From contig CAXULQ010000001.1 of the NCBI GenBank assembly GCA_964251965.1, forward strand, positions 1-64,000: DNA of 64,000 nucleotides, read 5' to 3'. Made by a program: the position numbers and the translations under genes. The stretch comes from Mucilaginibacter_A sp964251965. Its GTDB lineage: Bacteria; Bacteroidota; Bacteroidia; Sphingobacteriales; Sphingobacteriaceae. The notes below the pieces were generated by a model. That model saw only the letters and a program-made list of their open reading frames with translations. It was not told the DNA's origin and searched no databases. This document shows positions 32,135-41,220 of the stretch, piece after piece; the stretch's first letter is position 1; every line of letters starts with the position of its first letter.

Positions 32135-34468
32135 ATGTATAAAATTTTAACTACAGCTGTTTTTATTGCTTTGGCATTCAGCGTAAAAGCCCAGCAACGC
32201 ATTTTTACTTTAAAAGATTACGAACAGGCAGAGCGTTTTATGGCGTACAATACAGAACAACTTGTTGATCATGGCGGTTTACGCCCTAACTGGTTATCGG
32301 GTGACCGGTTCTGGTATCGTACTTTAACTGCCAACGGAAGTGAGTTTATGTTGATTGACCCTGCTAAAAAATCGCGTTCTCCGGCTTTTGATCAGCAAAA
32401 ATTGGCAACAGCATTATCGGCAGCAACTGGTAAAACCTATACTGCATCGATGTTACCTTTTCAAACTTTTAGTTTTTCACCTGATGATAAATCCATCATC
32501 TTCCAGGCAAACGGCAAACAATGGAAATGTAACCTTCAAACTTATACTTGTACCGAAGATAATTCCCCAATTAATTTACGTTCAAACATGGAAGTTGGTG
32601 GAAGAAGGCAGGCAAGGGGCGGAAACGGTAATGAAGTTTTATCCCCGGATGGAAAAAAGGCTGCGTTTATTAAGGATTATAATTTGTGGGTGCGGGATGT
32701 GCAAACCAACCAACAAACCCAGTTAACTACGGATGGTATCAAAGATTTTGGTTATGCCACAGATAATGCCGGCTGGACTTCAAGCGACAGGCCAATTGTG
32801 CTTTGGTCGCCTGATTCCAAAAAGATCGCCACAAACAAACAGGACGAGCGAAATGTAAGCAACATGTATCTCGTTTCTACAAATGTTGGTAAACCTACAC
32901 TTCGGGCATGGAAATATCCGCTTCCCGGTGATAAAGAAATTGCTACTATTCAGCGGGTTATTATTAATGTCGATGCTCCAAAAGTTATTGTTTTACAGAT
33001 TCCTCCTGATGCGCATCGTTCTACTTTTAGTGATGATATTTCGATGGAAGATGTGAACTGGAGCGAAGATGCTTCACAATTGGCCTTTATTTCTACCTCG
33101 CGCGACCATAAACACGAAAAGGTACGTATTGCCGATGCTGTTACTGGTGCCGTTCGGGAAGTTTTCGAGGAAAATGTAGCCACACAATACGAATCTGGTT
33201 GGGGAAGTGCCAACTGGAAATATCTGGCCAAATCAAACGAGATCGTCTGGTTTTCTGAACGCGATAATTGGGGCCATCTTTATTTATACAATGCTTCAAC
33301 CGGAAAACTGAAAAACCAGATTACTAAAGGTGATTTTGTAGTAACCAGAATAGTTAAAGTGGATGAGAAAAGCCGGGTGATTTATTTTATGGCGGATGGC
33401 CGTGAACCGGAAAACCCTTATTTCAGTCAGCTTTGCAAGATTGGTTTTGATGGAAAACATTTAGCCGTACTTACACCGGAAAGCGGAAACCATCAGGTTA
33501 CTTTATCGCCTTCAAATGCTTATTTTATCGACAGTTACTCTAAACCAAACGTTCCTGCGGTTTCTGTTTTGCGTGATTTAAACGGAAAGCTGATTGTCAA
33601 TATAGAAAAAACAGACGTGTCTCGGCTTGTTGCTTCCGGCTGGCACCCGCCAACTCCGATAACGGTAAAAGCGCATGATGGAAAGACAGACCTTTACGGT
33701 TTGATGTTTACGCCAACAAATTTAGATGCACAAAAGAAGTATCCGGTGGTGGATTATATTTATCCCGGTCCGCAGGGCGGAAGTGTTGGCAGTTGGTCTT
33801 TCTCTACTTCAAGATCAGACCATCAGGCACTTGCAGAATTAGGTTTTGTGGTGGTTTTGATTGAAGGTACAAGCAACCCTTTGCGTTCTAAAAGTTTCCA
33901 TGACATGAGTTACGGCAATATGTCCGAAAATACATTGCCCGATCAAATTACCGGGATTAGGCAACTCGCTCAAAAATATACTTACATCGATACAAACAGG
34001 GTTGGTATTTGGGGCCATTCGGGCGGAGGTTTTGCTACGGCAACTGCTATGTTTAAGTATCCTGATTTTTTTAAAGTGGGCATTTCAGAATCTGGCAACC
34101 ATGATAACCGCAATTACGAGGACGATTGGGGCGAACGTTACGATGGTTTAGTGGAAAACTCTGATTATGCGGCACATGCAAACGAACTTCATGCCCAAAA
34201 CTTGAAAGGAAAACTCATGCTTGCACATGGCTTGATGGATAATAATGTTCCTCCGCAGAATACTTTATTGGTTGTTGAAGCTTTAGAAAAGGCGAACAAG
34301 GATTATGATTTGGTTATATTTCCAAACAGTGCGCACGGTTACGGCAGTTATTCGCCTTACATGATGCGCCGCCGCTGGGATTATTTTGTAAAGAACTTAT
34401 TAGGCGCAGAACCGCCGCACGAGTATGAGTTAAAAATGAAGTTTGATCCGAGGAATGCAGGTCGCTAA
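32135..34468 (+). CDS. S9 family serine peptidase (dipeptidyl peptidase IV-like)
   Basis: Secreted or periplasmic peptidase of 777 residues from the ATG at 32135, which opens a signal peptide (MYKILTTAVFIALAFSVKA, then QQR). The N-terminal beta-propeller (about 40-480) resembles the DPP IV propeller. The C-terminal alpha/beta hydrolase domain contains the nucleophile near Ser629 in WGHSGGGF, an aspartate near 701 in GLMDNNVPP and a histidine near 733 in NSAHGYG. Classical DPP IV has GWSYGG around the serine, so specificity may differ. Probably cleaves Xaa-Pro or similar dipeptides from oligopeptides. The gene stands alone between the ribosomal operon and a convergent gene. Confidence 0.9.
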   Translation: MYKILTTAVFIALAFSVKAQQRIFTLKDYEQAERFMAYNTEQLVDHGGLRPNWLSGDRFWYRTLTANGSEFMLIDPAKKSRSPAFDQQKLATALSAATGKTYTASMLPFQTFSFSPDDKSIIFQANGKQWKCNLQTYTCTEDNSPINLRSNMEVGGRRQARGGNGNEVLSPDGKKAAFIKDYNLWVRDVQTNQQTQLTTDGIKDFGYATDNAGWTSSDRPIVLWSPDSKKIATNKQDERNVSNMYLVSTNVGKPTLRAWKYPLPGDKEIATIQRVIINVDAPKVIVLQIPPDAHRSTFSDDISMEDVNWSEDASQLAFISTSRDHKHEKVRIADAVTGAVREVFEENVATQYESGWGSANWKYLAKSNEIVWFSERDNWGHLYLYNASTGKLKNQITKGDFVVTRIVKVDEKSRVIYFMADGREPENPYFSQLCKIGFDGKHLAVLTPESGNHQVTLSPSNAYFIDSYSKPNVPAVSVLRDLNGKLIVNIEKTDVSRLVASGWHPPTPITVKAHDGKTDLYGLMFTPTNLDAQKKYPVVDYIYPGPQGGSVGSWSFSTSRSDHQALAELGFVVVLIEGTSNPLRSKSFHDMSYGNMSENTLPDQITGIRQLAQKYTYIDTNRVGIWGHSGGGFATATAMFKYPDFFKVGISESGNHDNRNYEDDWGERYDGLVENSDYAAHANELHAQNLKGKLMLAHGLMDNNVPPQNTLLVVEALEKANKDYDLVIFPNSAHGYGSYSPYMMRRRWDYFVKNLLGAEPPHEYELKMKFDPRNAGR

Positions 34469-34492
34469 AAGCAAAAAAAAAATAGGTTTGGA

Positions 34493-34551
34493 ATGCTTCT
34501 TTTATCGGCATAAAATCAAGGACACAAAATTTATAGTCATAAAAGAAGCAT
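34493..34551. repeat. Convergent pair of dispersed repeats
   Basis: A minus-strand copy (34493-34504) and a plus-strand copy (34540-34551) face each other across 35 bp in the gap between the convergent S9 peptidase and secreted-protein genes. They could pair as a 12-bp stem with a large loop. No other terminator is seen in this gap. Confidence 0.8.
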
Positions 34552-34567
34552 GAAAACCAAGGACAAA

Positions 34568-35878
34568 TCAGGTTTTCTGCTTCTTTTTTCTTGCGGCTGG
34601 AAATAGCACGTTGTTTAAAATCAGCCGGTAACCAGGCGAGTTTGGATGCAAAGCTAAATCAGTAGGTGGTTCATTTAAGTTATGCTGATAATCTTCCGGG
34701 TCGTGGCCGCCATAAAATGTCCATTGCCCTTTTCCATATTCACCATGAATATATCGTGCTTCATTGGCCGTTTTCAATTCGCCCAAAATGGTAACGCTTG
34801 GTTTGAGCTTGCTTTTATCGAAAGCTGTTGCCAAACCTTTAAACCCTTTTATTACCCTTTCGTGGTCTTGGGTCAGCATGCTTGAGACAACGTCCCACTT
34901 AGCCGAAAAATCAAACAGGGTAAAAAAATCGTTCGATTGTTCGATATGCCTTGTGTTGGAAACATCAATATTACTGAACTGATGAGAATACGGATTCATA
35001 TTTACCGTAAAGTTTTGAAAAGCAAGGGTTTGGCTAAAATCTAATTTAGATTGTGCGTTAGGGTCGGCAGCATCTCCATCGTACATTTCCTCACAAATAT
35101 CCGTTTTAGCGGCAGCCAGTGCTATATCAAAACTGTCTGCCCCAGAACACATGGCAAACAAAAAGCCGCCATTTGCGCAAAACTCCCGAATATGTTGTGC
35201 AACAGCCAGCTTCATTTTTGATACTTTTTCAAAACCCAGCTTATGTGCCGTTGCTTCCTGCATACTTTTACTCTCGGCATTCCATTCCTGGTTGCGGTTA
35301 TCGTCCATCCGGCCCATATTGCCCATACCTCTGCGGCCGCCCATGCCGCCCATCATTTTGCTGTATTGGCCGGTAAAATCCTCGTGGTGCAAATGCAGCC
35401 AATCATATTTGTACAAGTCGCCTTTTAAAACTTCTTCGTCATAAATATAGTCGAAAGGTATTTCTGCATACTTTAAAACCAGTGCTACGGCATCTTCCAG
35501 CGGGCCTTTGTTTTTAGGCGAATAAACCGCAATTCTTGGTGCTTTTTCCAGCTTTACCAAGTCCATATTTACAGACGGGTCATTTATTTGATTAACAATC
35601 CCGCTTGCCTGCGCATCAGCTATAACTTCAAAACTGATTCCCCTTACCTTACATTCGTTTTCAATTTTTTTGTTATAGCTGGTCATAAAACTGCCGCCAC
35701 GGTAATTCAGGAGCCAATCGACTTCACCGCCATCTTTTAAAACCAAAAAAGCAACTCCGTACGATTTTAAATGATTTTTTTGGGCCTCGTCCATTGGTAT
35801 AAGTATAGAGGCCGATTTGCTTAACAATGGTAAAAGCAGAAAAACGAAAGCAAAAACACATTTCAGTTGCTTCTTCAT
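34568..35878 (-). CDS. Conserved secreted protein of unknown function
   Basis: Protein of 436 residues from the ATG at 35878, which begins a signal peptide (MKKQLKCVFAFVFLLLPLLSKSAS); a frame extending to 36046 overlaps the divergent deacetylase and is not credible. The body has IAVYSPKNKGPLEDAVALVLKYAEIPFDYIYDEEVL and a GANGGFLFAMCSGADSFD-like block, reminiscent of a glutamine-amidotransferase-like Rossmann fold. A Met/Gly-rich insertion (MMGGMGGRRGMGNMG) lies near residue 180. As I recall, relatives in Bacteroidota are often called asparagine synthetase B; I see neither its N-terminal Cys nor its ATP-binding motif. Confidence 0.75.
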   Translation of the reverse strand: MKKQLKCVFAFVFLLLPLLSKSASILIPMDEAQKNHLKSYGVAFLVLKDGGEVDWLLNYRGGSFMTSYNKKIENECKVRGISFEVIADAQASGIVNQINDPSVNMDLVKLEKAPRIAVYSPKNKGPLEDAVALVLKYAEIPFDYIYDEEVLKGDLYKYDWLHLHHEDFTGQYSKMMGGMGGRRGMGNMGRMDDNRNQEWNAESKSMQEATAHKLGFEKVSKMKLAVAQHIREFCANGGFLFAMCSGADSFDIALAAAKTDICEEMYDGDAADPNAQSKLDFSQTLAFQNFTVNMNPYSHQFSNIDVSNTRHIEQSNDFFTLFDFSAKWDVVSSMLTQDHERVIKGFKGLATAFDKSKLKPSVTILGELKTANEARYIHGEYGKGQWTFYGGHDPEDYQHNLNEPPTDLALHPNSPGYRLILNNVLFPAARKKKQKT

Positions 35879-35953
35879 ATCCCAAATATAATAAACAATG
35901 TATGAAGCTTTTACGCTTGAAACAGAAATAAATTTTCGCCTATTTTTATGTGA

Positions 35954-35965
35954 TAAAAGAAGCAT
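35954..35965 (+). repeat. Dispersed repeat copy just before the deacetylase start codon
   Basis: Exact copy four bases upstream of the ATG at 35970, in the divergent 91-bp gap that must hold both promoters. Confidence 0.8.
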
Positions 35966-35969
35966 CAAA

Positions 35970-36689
35970 ATGAAATTAATTACCACCAGCTGGGACGATG
36001 GACATCCAAAAGATTTAAAGCTTGCCGAATTATTAGATAAATACAATTTGCCGGCAACATTTTATATTCCAAAAACTAACTTGGAACACGTTGTGATGGA
36101 TGAAAATACAATTTATGAACTATCAAAAAAGTTTGAAATTGCGGGGCACACTTTAAATCATGTTAGGCTTCATAGTAACGTATCAGCCAATATTCTGGAA
36201 ACAGAAACCCAAGGTTGTTTCGATTGGTTAAAGGACTTGTTAGGCTACAATCCTGTATCTTTTTGTTTTCCCGGAGGCGTTTTAAACAAACTTGCAATTA
36301 GTTCGGTTTACAACTCTGGTTTTAAAGTTGTGCGAACAACGGAGCTGCTTTCTACTGCTGTTACTTCTACTTATAATTTGTATCCAACTACGTTACAGGT
36401 TTTTGAACATCATCGAATTGACTATTTAAAGAACCTGGTGAAAAGGTCTCAATATCAAAATTTGATTTCCTGGCTTAGTACAAATTGTGCCAATGATATT
36501 TTCAAACTGATGGATTTCTATTTAAACCAGGTGATAAAAAATGACGGTTGTTTCCATCTCTGGGGACATTCCTGGGAAATTGAAGAATACAATTTATGGA
36601 ACAAGCTTGAAACAATTTTTAAACTTTTATCGGACATAAAAGAATTTAGATACATGCAAAACAAAGAATTGATCTTTGTTGAAAATTAA
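35970..36689 (+). CDS. Polysaccharide deacetylase family protein (NodB/CE4 fold)
   Basis: Protein of 239 residues from the ATG at 35970; an upstream in-frame ATG would run through the repeat copy. TTSWDDGHP (5-13) supplies the catalytic and metal aspartates (Asp9, Asp10), and GHTLNHVRL gives His60 and His64 of the zinc site. SFCFPGGVLNK near 108 matches the third CE4 motif (RxPxG), although the arginine is missing, and HLWGHSWEIEE near 190 the last motif. No signal peptide is visible, so it acts in the cytoplasm or is exported otherwise. Substrate unknown; an N-acetylated sugar in a glycan is likely. Confidence 0.82.
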   Translation: MKLITTSWDDGHPKDLKLAELLDKYNLPATFYIPKTNLEHVVMDENTIYELSKKFEIAGHTLNHVRLHSNVSANILETETQGCFDWLKDLLGYNPVSFCFPGGVLNKLAISSVYNSGFKVVRTTELLSTAVTSTYNLYPTTLQVFEHHRIDYLKNLVKRSQYQNLISWLSTNCANDIFKLMDFYLNQVIKNDGCFHLWGHSWEIEEYNLWNKLETIFKLLSDIKEFRYMQNKELIFVEN

Positions 36690-36719
36690 AGAAAATAAGT
36701 ATTTAAAAACTTGTAAGTT

Positions 36720-37574
36720 TTACCTGATCCACAATCGGTCTAACAAAAAGAAAGCAGCAAATACAACACTTGCGATGCCGTTGGTAGTCATAAAAGCAAA
36801 GTTAACCCTGCTTAAATCGTGCGGTTTTACTAAGCTGTGCTGATAAATCAGCATCGAACAAAAAACAATTAAACCTACATAATAAGGCCAGCCAATTGGT
36901 GTTAAAAAAACGGGCAGAAAAACAAAAATGGCCGATAAAACATGCAAAAATGTTGAAAGGTTTAAAGCATTTGCTTTTCCTAAATAAACTGGAATGGAAT
37001 GCAGCTTTTCTTCCCGGTCAAAATCTTCGTCCTGCAAAGCATAAATAATATCAAAACCACTAACCCAACATAAAACCGAAGCCGAGAACAAGATCGGCAA
37101 TGCGGCAAAAGCTCCGGTAACCACCAGATAAGCACCAATAGGGGCAAGGCTTAAACCTAAACCCAAAACCAAATGGCACAAAAAGGTAAATCGTTTGGTG
37201 GCACTATAGCCCAAAACAACGAGCAAAGCGACTGGTGACAAATAAAAACAAAGCGGGTTGATCAACCTGGTAACCAGCATAAAAAGCAGGCAATTGGCGA
37301 TAGTAAAAGTTAAAGCTGCTTGTGCAGAAATGCGGCCGGCGGGAATATCGCGTACTTTGGTCCTTGGGTTTTTGGCATCAATATTACGGTCGAGATAACG
37401 GTTAAAAGCCATTGCGGCACTTCGGGCAAAAACCATGCAGAACAGCATCAATGCTAATTTTAGCCATGAAAAAGCATGATTGGTTGTGGTAACCGCCAAA
37501 AAAAAGCCGATAAAAGCAAACGGCATGGCAAAAATGGTATGCGAAAATGTAATGAGCGAAAAATACTTTTTCAT
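36720..37574 (-). CDS. UbiA-like polyprenyltransferase of menaquinone synthesis
   Basis: Integral membrane prenyltransferase of 284 residues with about eight or nine hydrophobic segments. Metal/diphosphate motifs are NRYLDRNIDAKNPRTKVRD (about 59-77) and YALQDEDFDREEKLHSIP (about 181-198). This pattern is that of the UbiA-like enzymes that prenylate the menaquinone precursor in futalosine-pathway organisms (MqnP), or of 4-hydroxybenzoate prenyltransferases; Bacteroidota use menaquinone, so the first role is more likely. engB is 17 bp upstream on the same strand, and ubiE lies about 1.2 kb away on the other strand. Confidence 0.85.
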   Translation of the reverse strand: MKKYFSLITFSHTIFAMPFAFIGFFLAVTTTNHAFSWLKLALMLFCMVFARSAAMAFNRYLDRNIDAKNPRTKVRDIPAGRISAQAALTFTIANCLLFMLVTRLINPLCFYLSPVALLVVLGYSATKRFTFLCHLVLGLGLSLAPIGAYLVVTGAFAALPILFSASVLCWVSGFDIIYALQDEDFDREEKLHSIPVYLGKANALNLSTFLHVLSAIFVFLPVFLTPIGWPYYVGLIVFCSMLIYQHSLVKPHDLSRVNFAFMTTNGIASVVFAAFFLLDRLWIR

Positions 37575-37591
37575 TTAAATATTAAATAATC

Positions 37592-38221
37592 TTAGTTTGG
37601 TTGATAAACCACAACCTGGCTTACATCAAACTTTTGGTTTACACTATCAATAAAATTCAAAACCTCGTCTTTGCCGTTTTGCAGCTCGGCGGAAGTGATA
37701 AAATGTTGCGGCACTTCTTCAAACCATGTTAACAATGCTTTTCGAAACTTGGCTACATTTTGGTCTGTTTTTACTTTTCCCTGTTTATCTGCTTTGGTAA
37801 ACGTGATGACAAAAGGTATTCCTCTTTCGCCTAATGAGGCGCAAAAATCAAGGTCGATTTTTTGCGGTTCCAAGCGGCTGTCAATCAAAATAAAAACGCA
37901 TTGCAGGTTTTCGCGCTTTTCTAAATAATTGCGGATGTATTTGTCCCAGTCTTCTTTTTTACTTTTTGAGATCCGCGCGTAACCATAACCAGGCAAATCA
38001 ACTAAATACCAGTTTTCATTTATTAAAAAATGGTTGATCAATTGCGTTTTGCCTGGCGTTTGCGAAGTTTTGGCCAAACCTTTTTTGCCAGTGATCATGT
38101 TAATCAGCGAAGATTTACCTACATTGGAACGGCCAATAAAAGCATATTCTGGTTTTAAAGGCGGCGGAAGTTTAGATATTTGCGTATTACTACAAATGAA
38201 ATCAGCAGATTTGACAATCAT
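37592..38221 (-). CDS. engB: Ribosome biogenesis GTP-binding protein EngB/YsxC
   Basis: TRAFAC GTPase of 209 residues that helps late assembly of the 50S subunit. P-loop GRSNVGKSSLIN (30-41), switch region KTSQTPGKTQ (51-60), G3 DLPGYGYA (75-82), G4 TKADK near 142 and G5 SAE near 175 are all intact. It is the first gene of a two-gene minus-strand unit with the UbiA-like gene. Confidence 0.95.
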   Translation of the reverse strand: MIVKSADFICSNTQISKLPPPLKPEYAFIGRSNVGKSSLINMITGKKGLAKTSQTPGKTQLINHFLINENWYLVDLPGYGYARISKSKKEDWDKYIRNYLEKRENLQCVFILIDSRLEPQKIDLDFCASLGERGIPFVITFTKADKQGKVKTDQNVAKFRKALLTWFEEVPQHFITSAELQNGKDEVLNFIDSVNQKFDVSQVVVYQPN

Positions 38222-38285
38222 CCCACAAAGTTAAAATTAGTTGCCTTTACTTTTGACGTTCTATTGTAGAATTTAAAAACACCTC

Positions 38286-38777
38286 ATGGATTATAAAATA
38301 CCAGCTAAAACAAGCATCGGCCACGTACATTTAAAGGTGAGCGATTTGCAGCGTTCGTTAGACTTTTATTGCGGTTTACTTGGTTTCGAACTGATGCTAA
38401 AGTCTGGAGACCAGGCTGCATTTATTTCTGCTGGCGGTTATCACCACCACATTGGTTTAAATACCTGGCATAGCAAAGGTGCAGAACCAGCGCCAGAAAA
38501 CGCGCCAGGTTTGTACCATACGGCTATTTTGTATCCGCAAAGAAAAGATCTGGCCGTGATTTTAAAACGTTTGATCGACGTTCAATATCCGCTTACCGGT
38601 TTATCAGATCATGGCGTTTCTGAAGCTATTTATATGAATGACCCAGACAAAAACGGCGTAGAATTATACTACGACCGGCCAAGAAGTTTATGGCCGCAAG
38701 ACGAAAGCGGCAATTTCCAGATGTTTACCAAAAGGATGAATGTGGCAAGTTTGCTGGAAACGCTTTCCGTTTACTGA
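38286..38777 (+). CDS. VOC-family (glyoxalase/extradiol dioxygenase fold) protein
   Basis: Metal-dependent VOC-fold protein of 163 residues. GHVHLKVSDLQRSLDFYCGLLGFEL opens the first beta-alpha-beta-beta-beta module with the metal His13/His15 region, LYHTAILYPQ carries a second histidine, and GVELYYDRP near 125-133 gives the conserved glutamate. It resembles CatE-type catechol 2,3-dioxygenase N-terminal halves but is shorter, so the reaction is uncertain. Its stop codon is part of a near-copy of the dispersed repeat (38777-38788). ubiE follows after 45 bp. Confidence 0.85.
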   Translation: MDYKIPAKTSIGHVHLKVSDLQRSLDFYCGLLGFELMLKSGDQAAFISAGGYHHHIGLNTWHSKGAEPAPENAPGLYHTAILYPQRKDLAVILKRLIDVQYPLTGLSDHGVSEAIYMNDPDKNGVELYYDRPRSLWPQDESGNFQMFTKRMNVASLLETLSVY

Positions 38778-38822
38778 TGCTTCTTTTGGCACCTATTTAT
38801 TTTGCACCTTTAAAACATCAGC

Positions 38823-39554
38823 ATGAATAAAACCATTACGCCGTACCGAAACGAACAGGTTACCAAGAAAGAACAGGTGGCCGATATGTTTAACAATATC
38901 TCTGGCACTTATGATTTTCTGAACCATTTTCTTTCGGCTGGGATTGATATTATCTGGCGGAAAATTGCCATCAGCGAACTAAAAAAAGACAAGCCGCAAC
39001 TGATTTTGGATGTAGCAACCGGAACCGGCGATTTTGCTTTTGAGGCGATCAAGATCCTCCGCCCAAAAAAAATTATTGGTGTTGATATTTCCCGGGGGAT
39101 GTTAAACATCGCCCAAAAAAAGATTGATAAAAGAAGCATGGGCAACCGTTTTGAAGTAAGGCCTGGTGATTCTGAAAAGCTGTTGTTTGATGCCAATCAG
39201 TTTGATGCCGTTACGGTTGCTTACGGCGTCCGTAATTTTGAAAACCTGGAAGCCGGGCTGGCAGATATGTGCCGCGTATTAAAACCAGGCGGAAAAGCAG
39301 TTATCCTGGAGTTTTCCAAACCAAAGCTATTTCCGATAAAGCAGTTATATAATTTCTATTTCAATTACATAACTCCTTTTATTGGTAAGGTATTTTCTAA
39401 AGATGCGCGCGCTTATTCTTATCTGCCAGAATCGGTAGCAGCATTTCCGGACGGCGAACGCTTTATAGGATTAATGCAGAAAGTAGGTTTCAAAAATACC
39501 AAAAACCGGCCGCTGGCGTTTGGAATTTGTTCTGTTTATACGGGCATTAAATGA
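38823..39554 (+). CDS. ubiE: Demethylmenaquinone methyltransferase
   Basis: SAM-dependent methyltransferase of 243 residues carrying out the last step of menaquinone synthesis. MFNNISGTYDFLNHFLSAGID near the start, the SAM site LDVATGTGDFAFEA (about 61-74), VTVAYGVRNFENLEAGL and LKPGGKAVILEFSKP are all UbiE/MenG signatures. A dispersed repeat copy at 39128-39139 is read in frame as D-K-R-S-M within a loop between conserved blocks, the same residues as in the mocA copy. The stop overlaps the porT start by four bases (ATGA). Confidence 0.95.
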   Translation: MNKTITPYRNEQVTKKEQVADMFNNISGTYDFLNHFLSAGIDIIWRKIAISELKKDKPQLILDVATGTGDFAFEAIKILRPKKIIGVDISRGMLNIAQKKIDKRSMGNRFEVRPGDSEKLLFDANQFDAVTVAYGVRNFENLEAGLADMCRVLKPGGKAVILEFSKPKLFPIKQLYNFYFNYITPFIGKVFSKDARAYSYLPESVAAFPDGERFIGLMQKVGFKNTKNRPLAFGICSVYTGIK

Positions 39555-40297
39555 GCAGCAGGCATATACTCTTTTTAGCATTGTTTTTTTTGTCTGCGGC
39601 TGTTTCTGCCCAACGTGTTACGCAAGCGTGGGCAGGCGGGGCAGACCAAAATAATTTTTCTTTCGGCTACACTTTTCAATACGTCAGCTCCTCCTACAAA
39701 ATTTTAAAAAAGCCGGATTGGAGAAATCCATATTACGACCAAGGCACAAACCGCTATATAACCGATTCGTTAAACAGCATTAGTTCGCCTACGATGTCTG
39801 GTTTTGCTTTAGGTTTTTTGGCACGTTTCAGCGTAACCGATAATTTAGAAATACGCACTACGCCAAGTTTGGTTTTTGCAGATCGAGTGGTAAGTTACCA
39901 ATATGTAACACAAGATTTGGCACCGGATAAACAAGTTGTGGTATCAACTACGCAGGCAGAATTTCCGTTGGAACTCAAACTCAAAACTAACCGGCTTGGT
40001 AATTTTAGGGCTTATGTTTTGGGCGGCGTAAAATATGCTTATGGTATCGGTTCTCAAGGCAAGGAAAATGAAAACGACTTGGCGCCGCTGGAAAGAAAGC
40101 TAAAAAACGTCCGTAATTTTTCTTCTTATGTTGCCGGTTTTGGCTGTGATATTTACCTCGAATATTTTAAACTCTCTCCAGAAATCAAATTGTCCAACTC
40201 GTTTACCAACGTTTTGTATCCGGAAAGCCATCCTTACGCCAGTCCGCTGGATAAATTATATCTGCACAACATCACGTTTAGTTTGTTCTTTGAATAA
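39551..40297 (+). CDS. porT: PorT-like outer-membrane beta-barrel protein
   Basis: Protein of 248 residues with a signal peptide (MSSRHILFLALFFLSAAVSA, then QRVTQ). The mature part is made of amphipathic beta strands (FSFGYTFQYVSSSYKIL, LEIRTTPSLVFADRVVSY, FRAYVLGGVKYAYGIG) and ends in Phe-Phe-Glu. A porT/sprT gene directly after ubiE, here with a 4-bp overlap, is a usual order in Bacteroidota, where PorT takes part in type IX secretion and gliding. The name rests on topology and gene order, and no other T9SS gene is in the window. Confidence 0.8.
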   Translation: MSSRHILFLALFFLSAAVSAQRVTQAWAGGADQNNFSFGYTFQYVSSSYKILKKPDWRNPYYDQGTNRYITDSLNSISSPTMSGFALGFLARFSVTDNLEIRTTPSLVFADRVVSYQYVTQDLAPDKQVVVSTTQAEFPLELKLKTNRLGNFRAYVLGGVKYAYGIGSQGKENENDLAPLERKLKNVRNFSSYVAGFGCDIYLEYFKLSPEIKLSNSFTNVLYPESHPYASPLDKLYLHNITFSLFFE

Positions 40298-40342
40298 ATT
40301 TACAAACTTCATTTCAAAAGCATTTATTTGTGCTTTGGTTTA

Positions 40343-40354
40343 ATACTTCTTTTA
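40343..40354 (-). repeat. Dispersed repeat copy upstream of the SDR gene
   Basis: Exact minus-strand copy, antisense to the gene that follows; its last base (40354) is the A of the SDR start codon. Confidence 0.8.
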
Positions 40355-41112
40355 TGAACAAAATTTCATTAATTACTGGCGCCGGTTCTGGTATTGGCGA
40401 AGCTTGTGCACATGTTTTTGCACGCGAAGGCTATAAGTTGATATTGACCGGCCGGGATGCTGAAAAACTGGAAAAATTGGCATCTGCTTTAAACTTTCAA
40501 TACAATACAGAAGTTGCCGTAGCCGTTTTTGATATTCGCGATAAAACAGCAGTACTGCATAATTTGGAACAACTGCCGGAAGCGTGGAAAAAAGTGGATG
40601 TTTTGGTGAACAATGCCGGTTTAAGCAAAGGTTTAGAGCCAATTAATGAGGGAAAATTTGATGACTGGGAAGTGATGATCGATACCAATATAAAAGGCTT
40701 GCTTTATGCGAGCAAAATAGTTTCTAACTGGATGATTGCGAACGGAAGCGGACATATTGTTAATTTGGGTTCAATCGCCGGGAAAGAAGTTTACCCGAAC
40801 GGAAACGTTTATTGTGCAACCAAACACGCAGTTGATGCTTTAAACAAAGCGATGCGTGTTGATTTATTGCCGCATGGAATTAAAGTAACTGCAGTTAATC
40901 CCGGAGCGGTGGAAACCAATTTTTCTAATACCCGGTTTAACGGCGATACCGAAAGGGCAAAAAAAGTGTACGCAGGTTTTACACCTTTAGTTGCCATGGA
41001 TATTGCTGAAACCATTTGGTTTGTTGTTTCCCGACCGGCACACGTTAACATTAATGATTTAACCATTATGCCAACGGCGCAGGCAAATAGTACTACCATT
41101 GCCAGGAAATAG
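40354..41112 (+). CDS. Short-chain dehydrogenase/reductase, YdfG-like
   Basis: Classical SDR of 252 residues from the ATG at 40354; an earlier in-frame ATG at 40330 would translate through the repeat copy. The NADP-binding GAGSGIGEA (9-17), NNAG near 87, the catalytic Ser in GSIAG and Tyr-x-x-x-Lys in YCATKHAV are present, as is the PGAVETNFSNTRF block typical of YdfG (3-hydroxy acid/serine dehydrogenase). The cofactor is probably NADP. The substrate is not certain. Confidence 0.9.
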   Translation: MNKISLITGAGSGIGEACAHVFAREGYKLILTGRDAEKLEKLASALNFQYNTEVAVAVFDIRDKTAVLHNLEQLPEAWKKVDVLVNNAGLSKGLEPINEGKFDDWEVMIDTNIKGLLYASKIVSNWMIANGSGHIVNLGSIAGKEVYPNGNVYCATKHAVDALNKAMRVDLLPHGIKVTAVNPGAVETNFSNTRFNGDTERAKKVYAGFTPLVAMDIAETIWFVVSRPAHVNINDLTIMPTAQANSTTIARK

Positions 41113-41208
41113 GTTTTGAGGCGGAGAAAAGTTTAAATTGAGATTGGAGCGGAGAGCGGGGATTTCAGACAAAGAATCTGGCTCACATCAACACTAAAAA
41201 AACACCGA

Positions 41209-41220
41209 TAAAAGAAGTAT
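41209..41220 (+). repeat. Dispersed repeat copy overlapping the yqeY start codon
   Basis: Exact plus-strand copy whose last A-T are the first two bases of the ATG at 41219; same arrangement as at pgmB and nuoJ. Confidence 0.85.

Noticed and set aside
34568..36046. Extended start of the secreted protein (to 36046)
   Set aside because: It would overlap the divergent deacetylase and hide the signal peptide; the ATG at 35878 directly opens a signal sequence.
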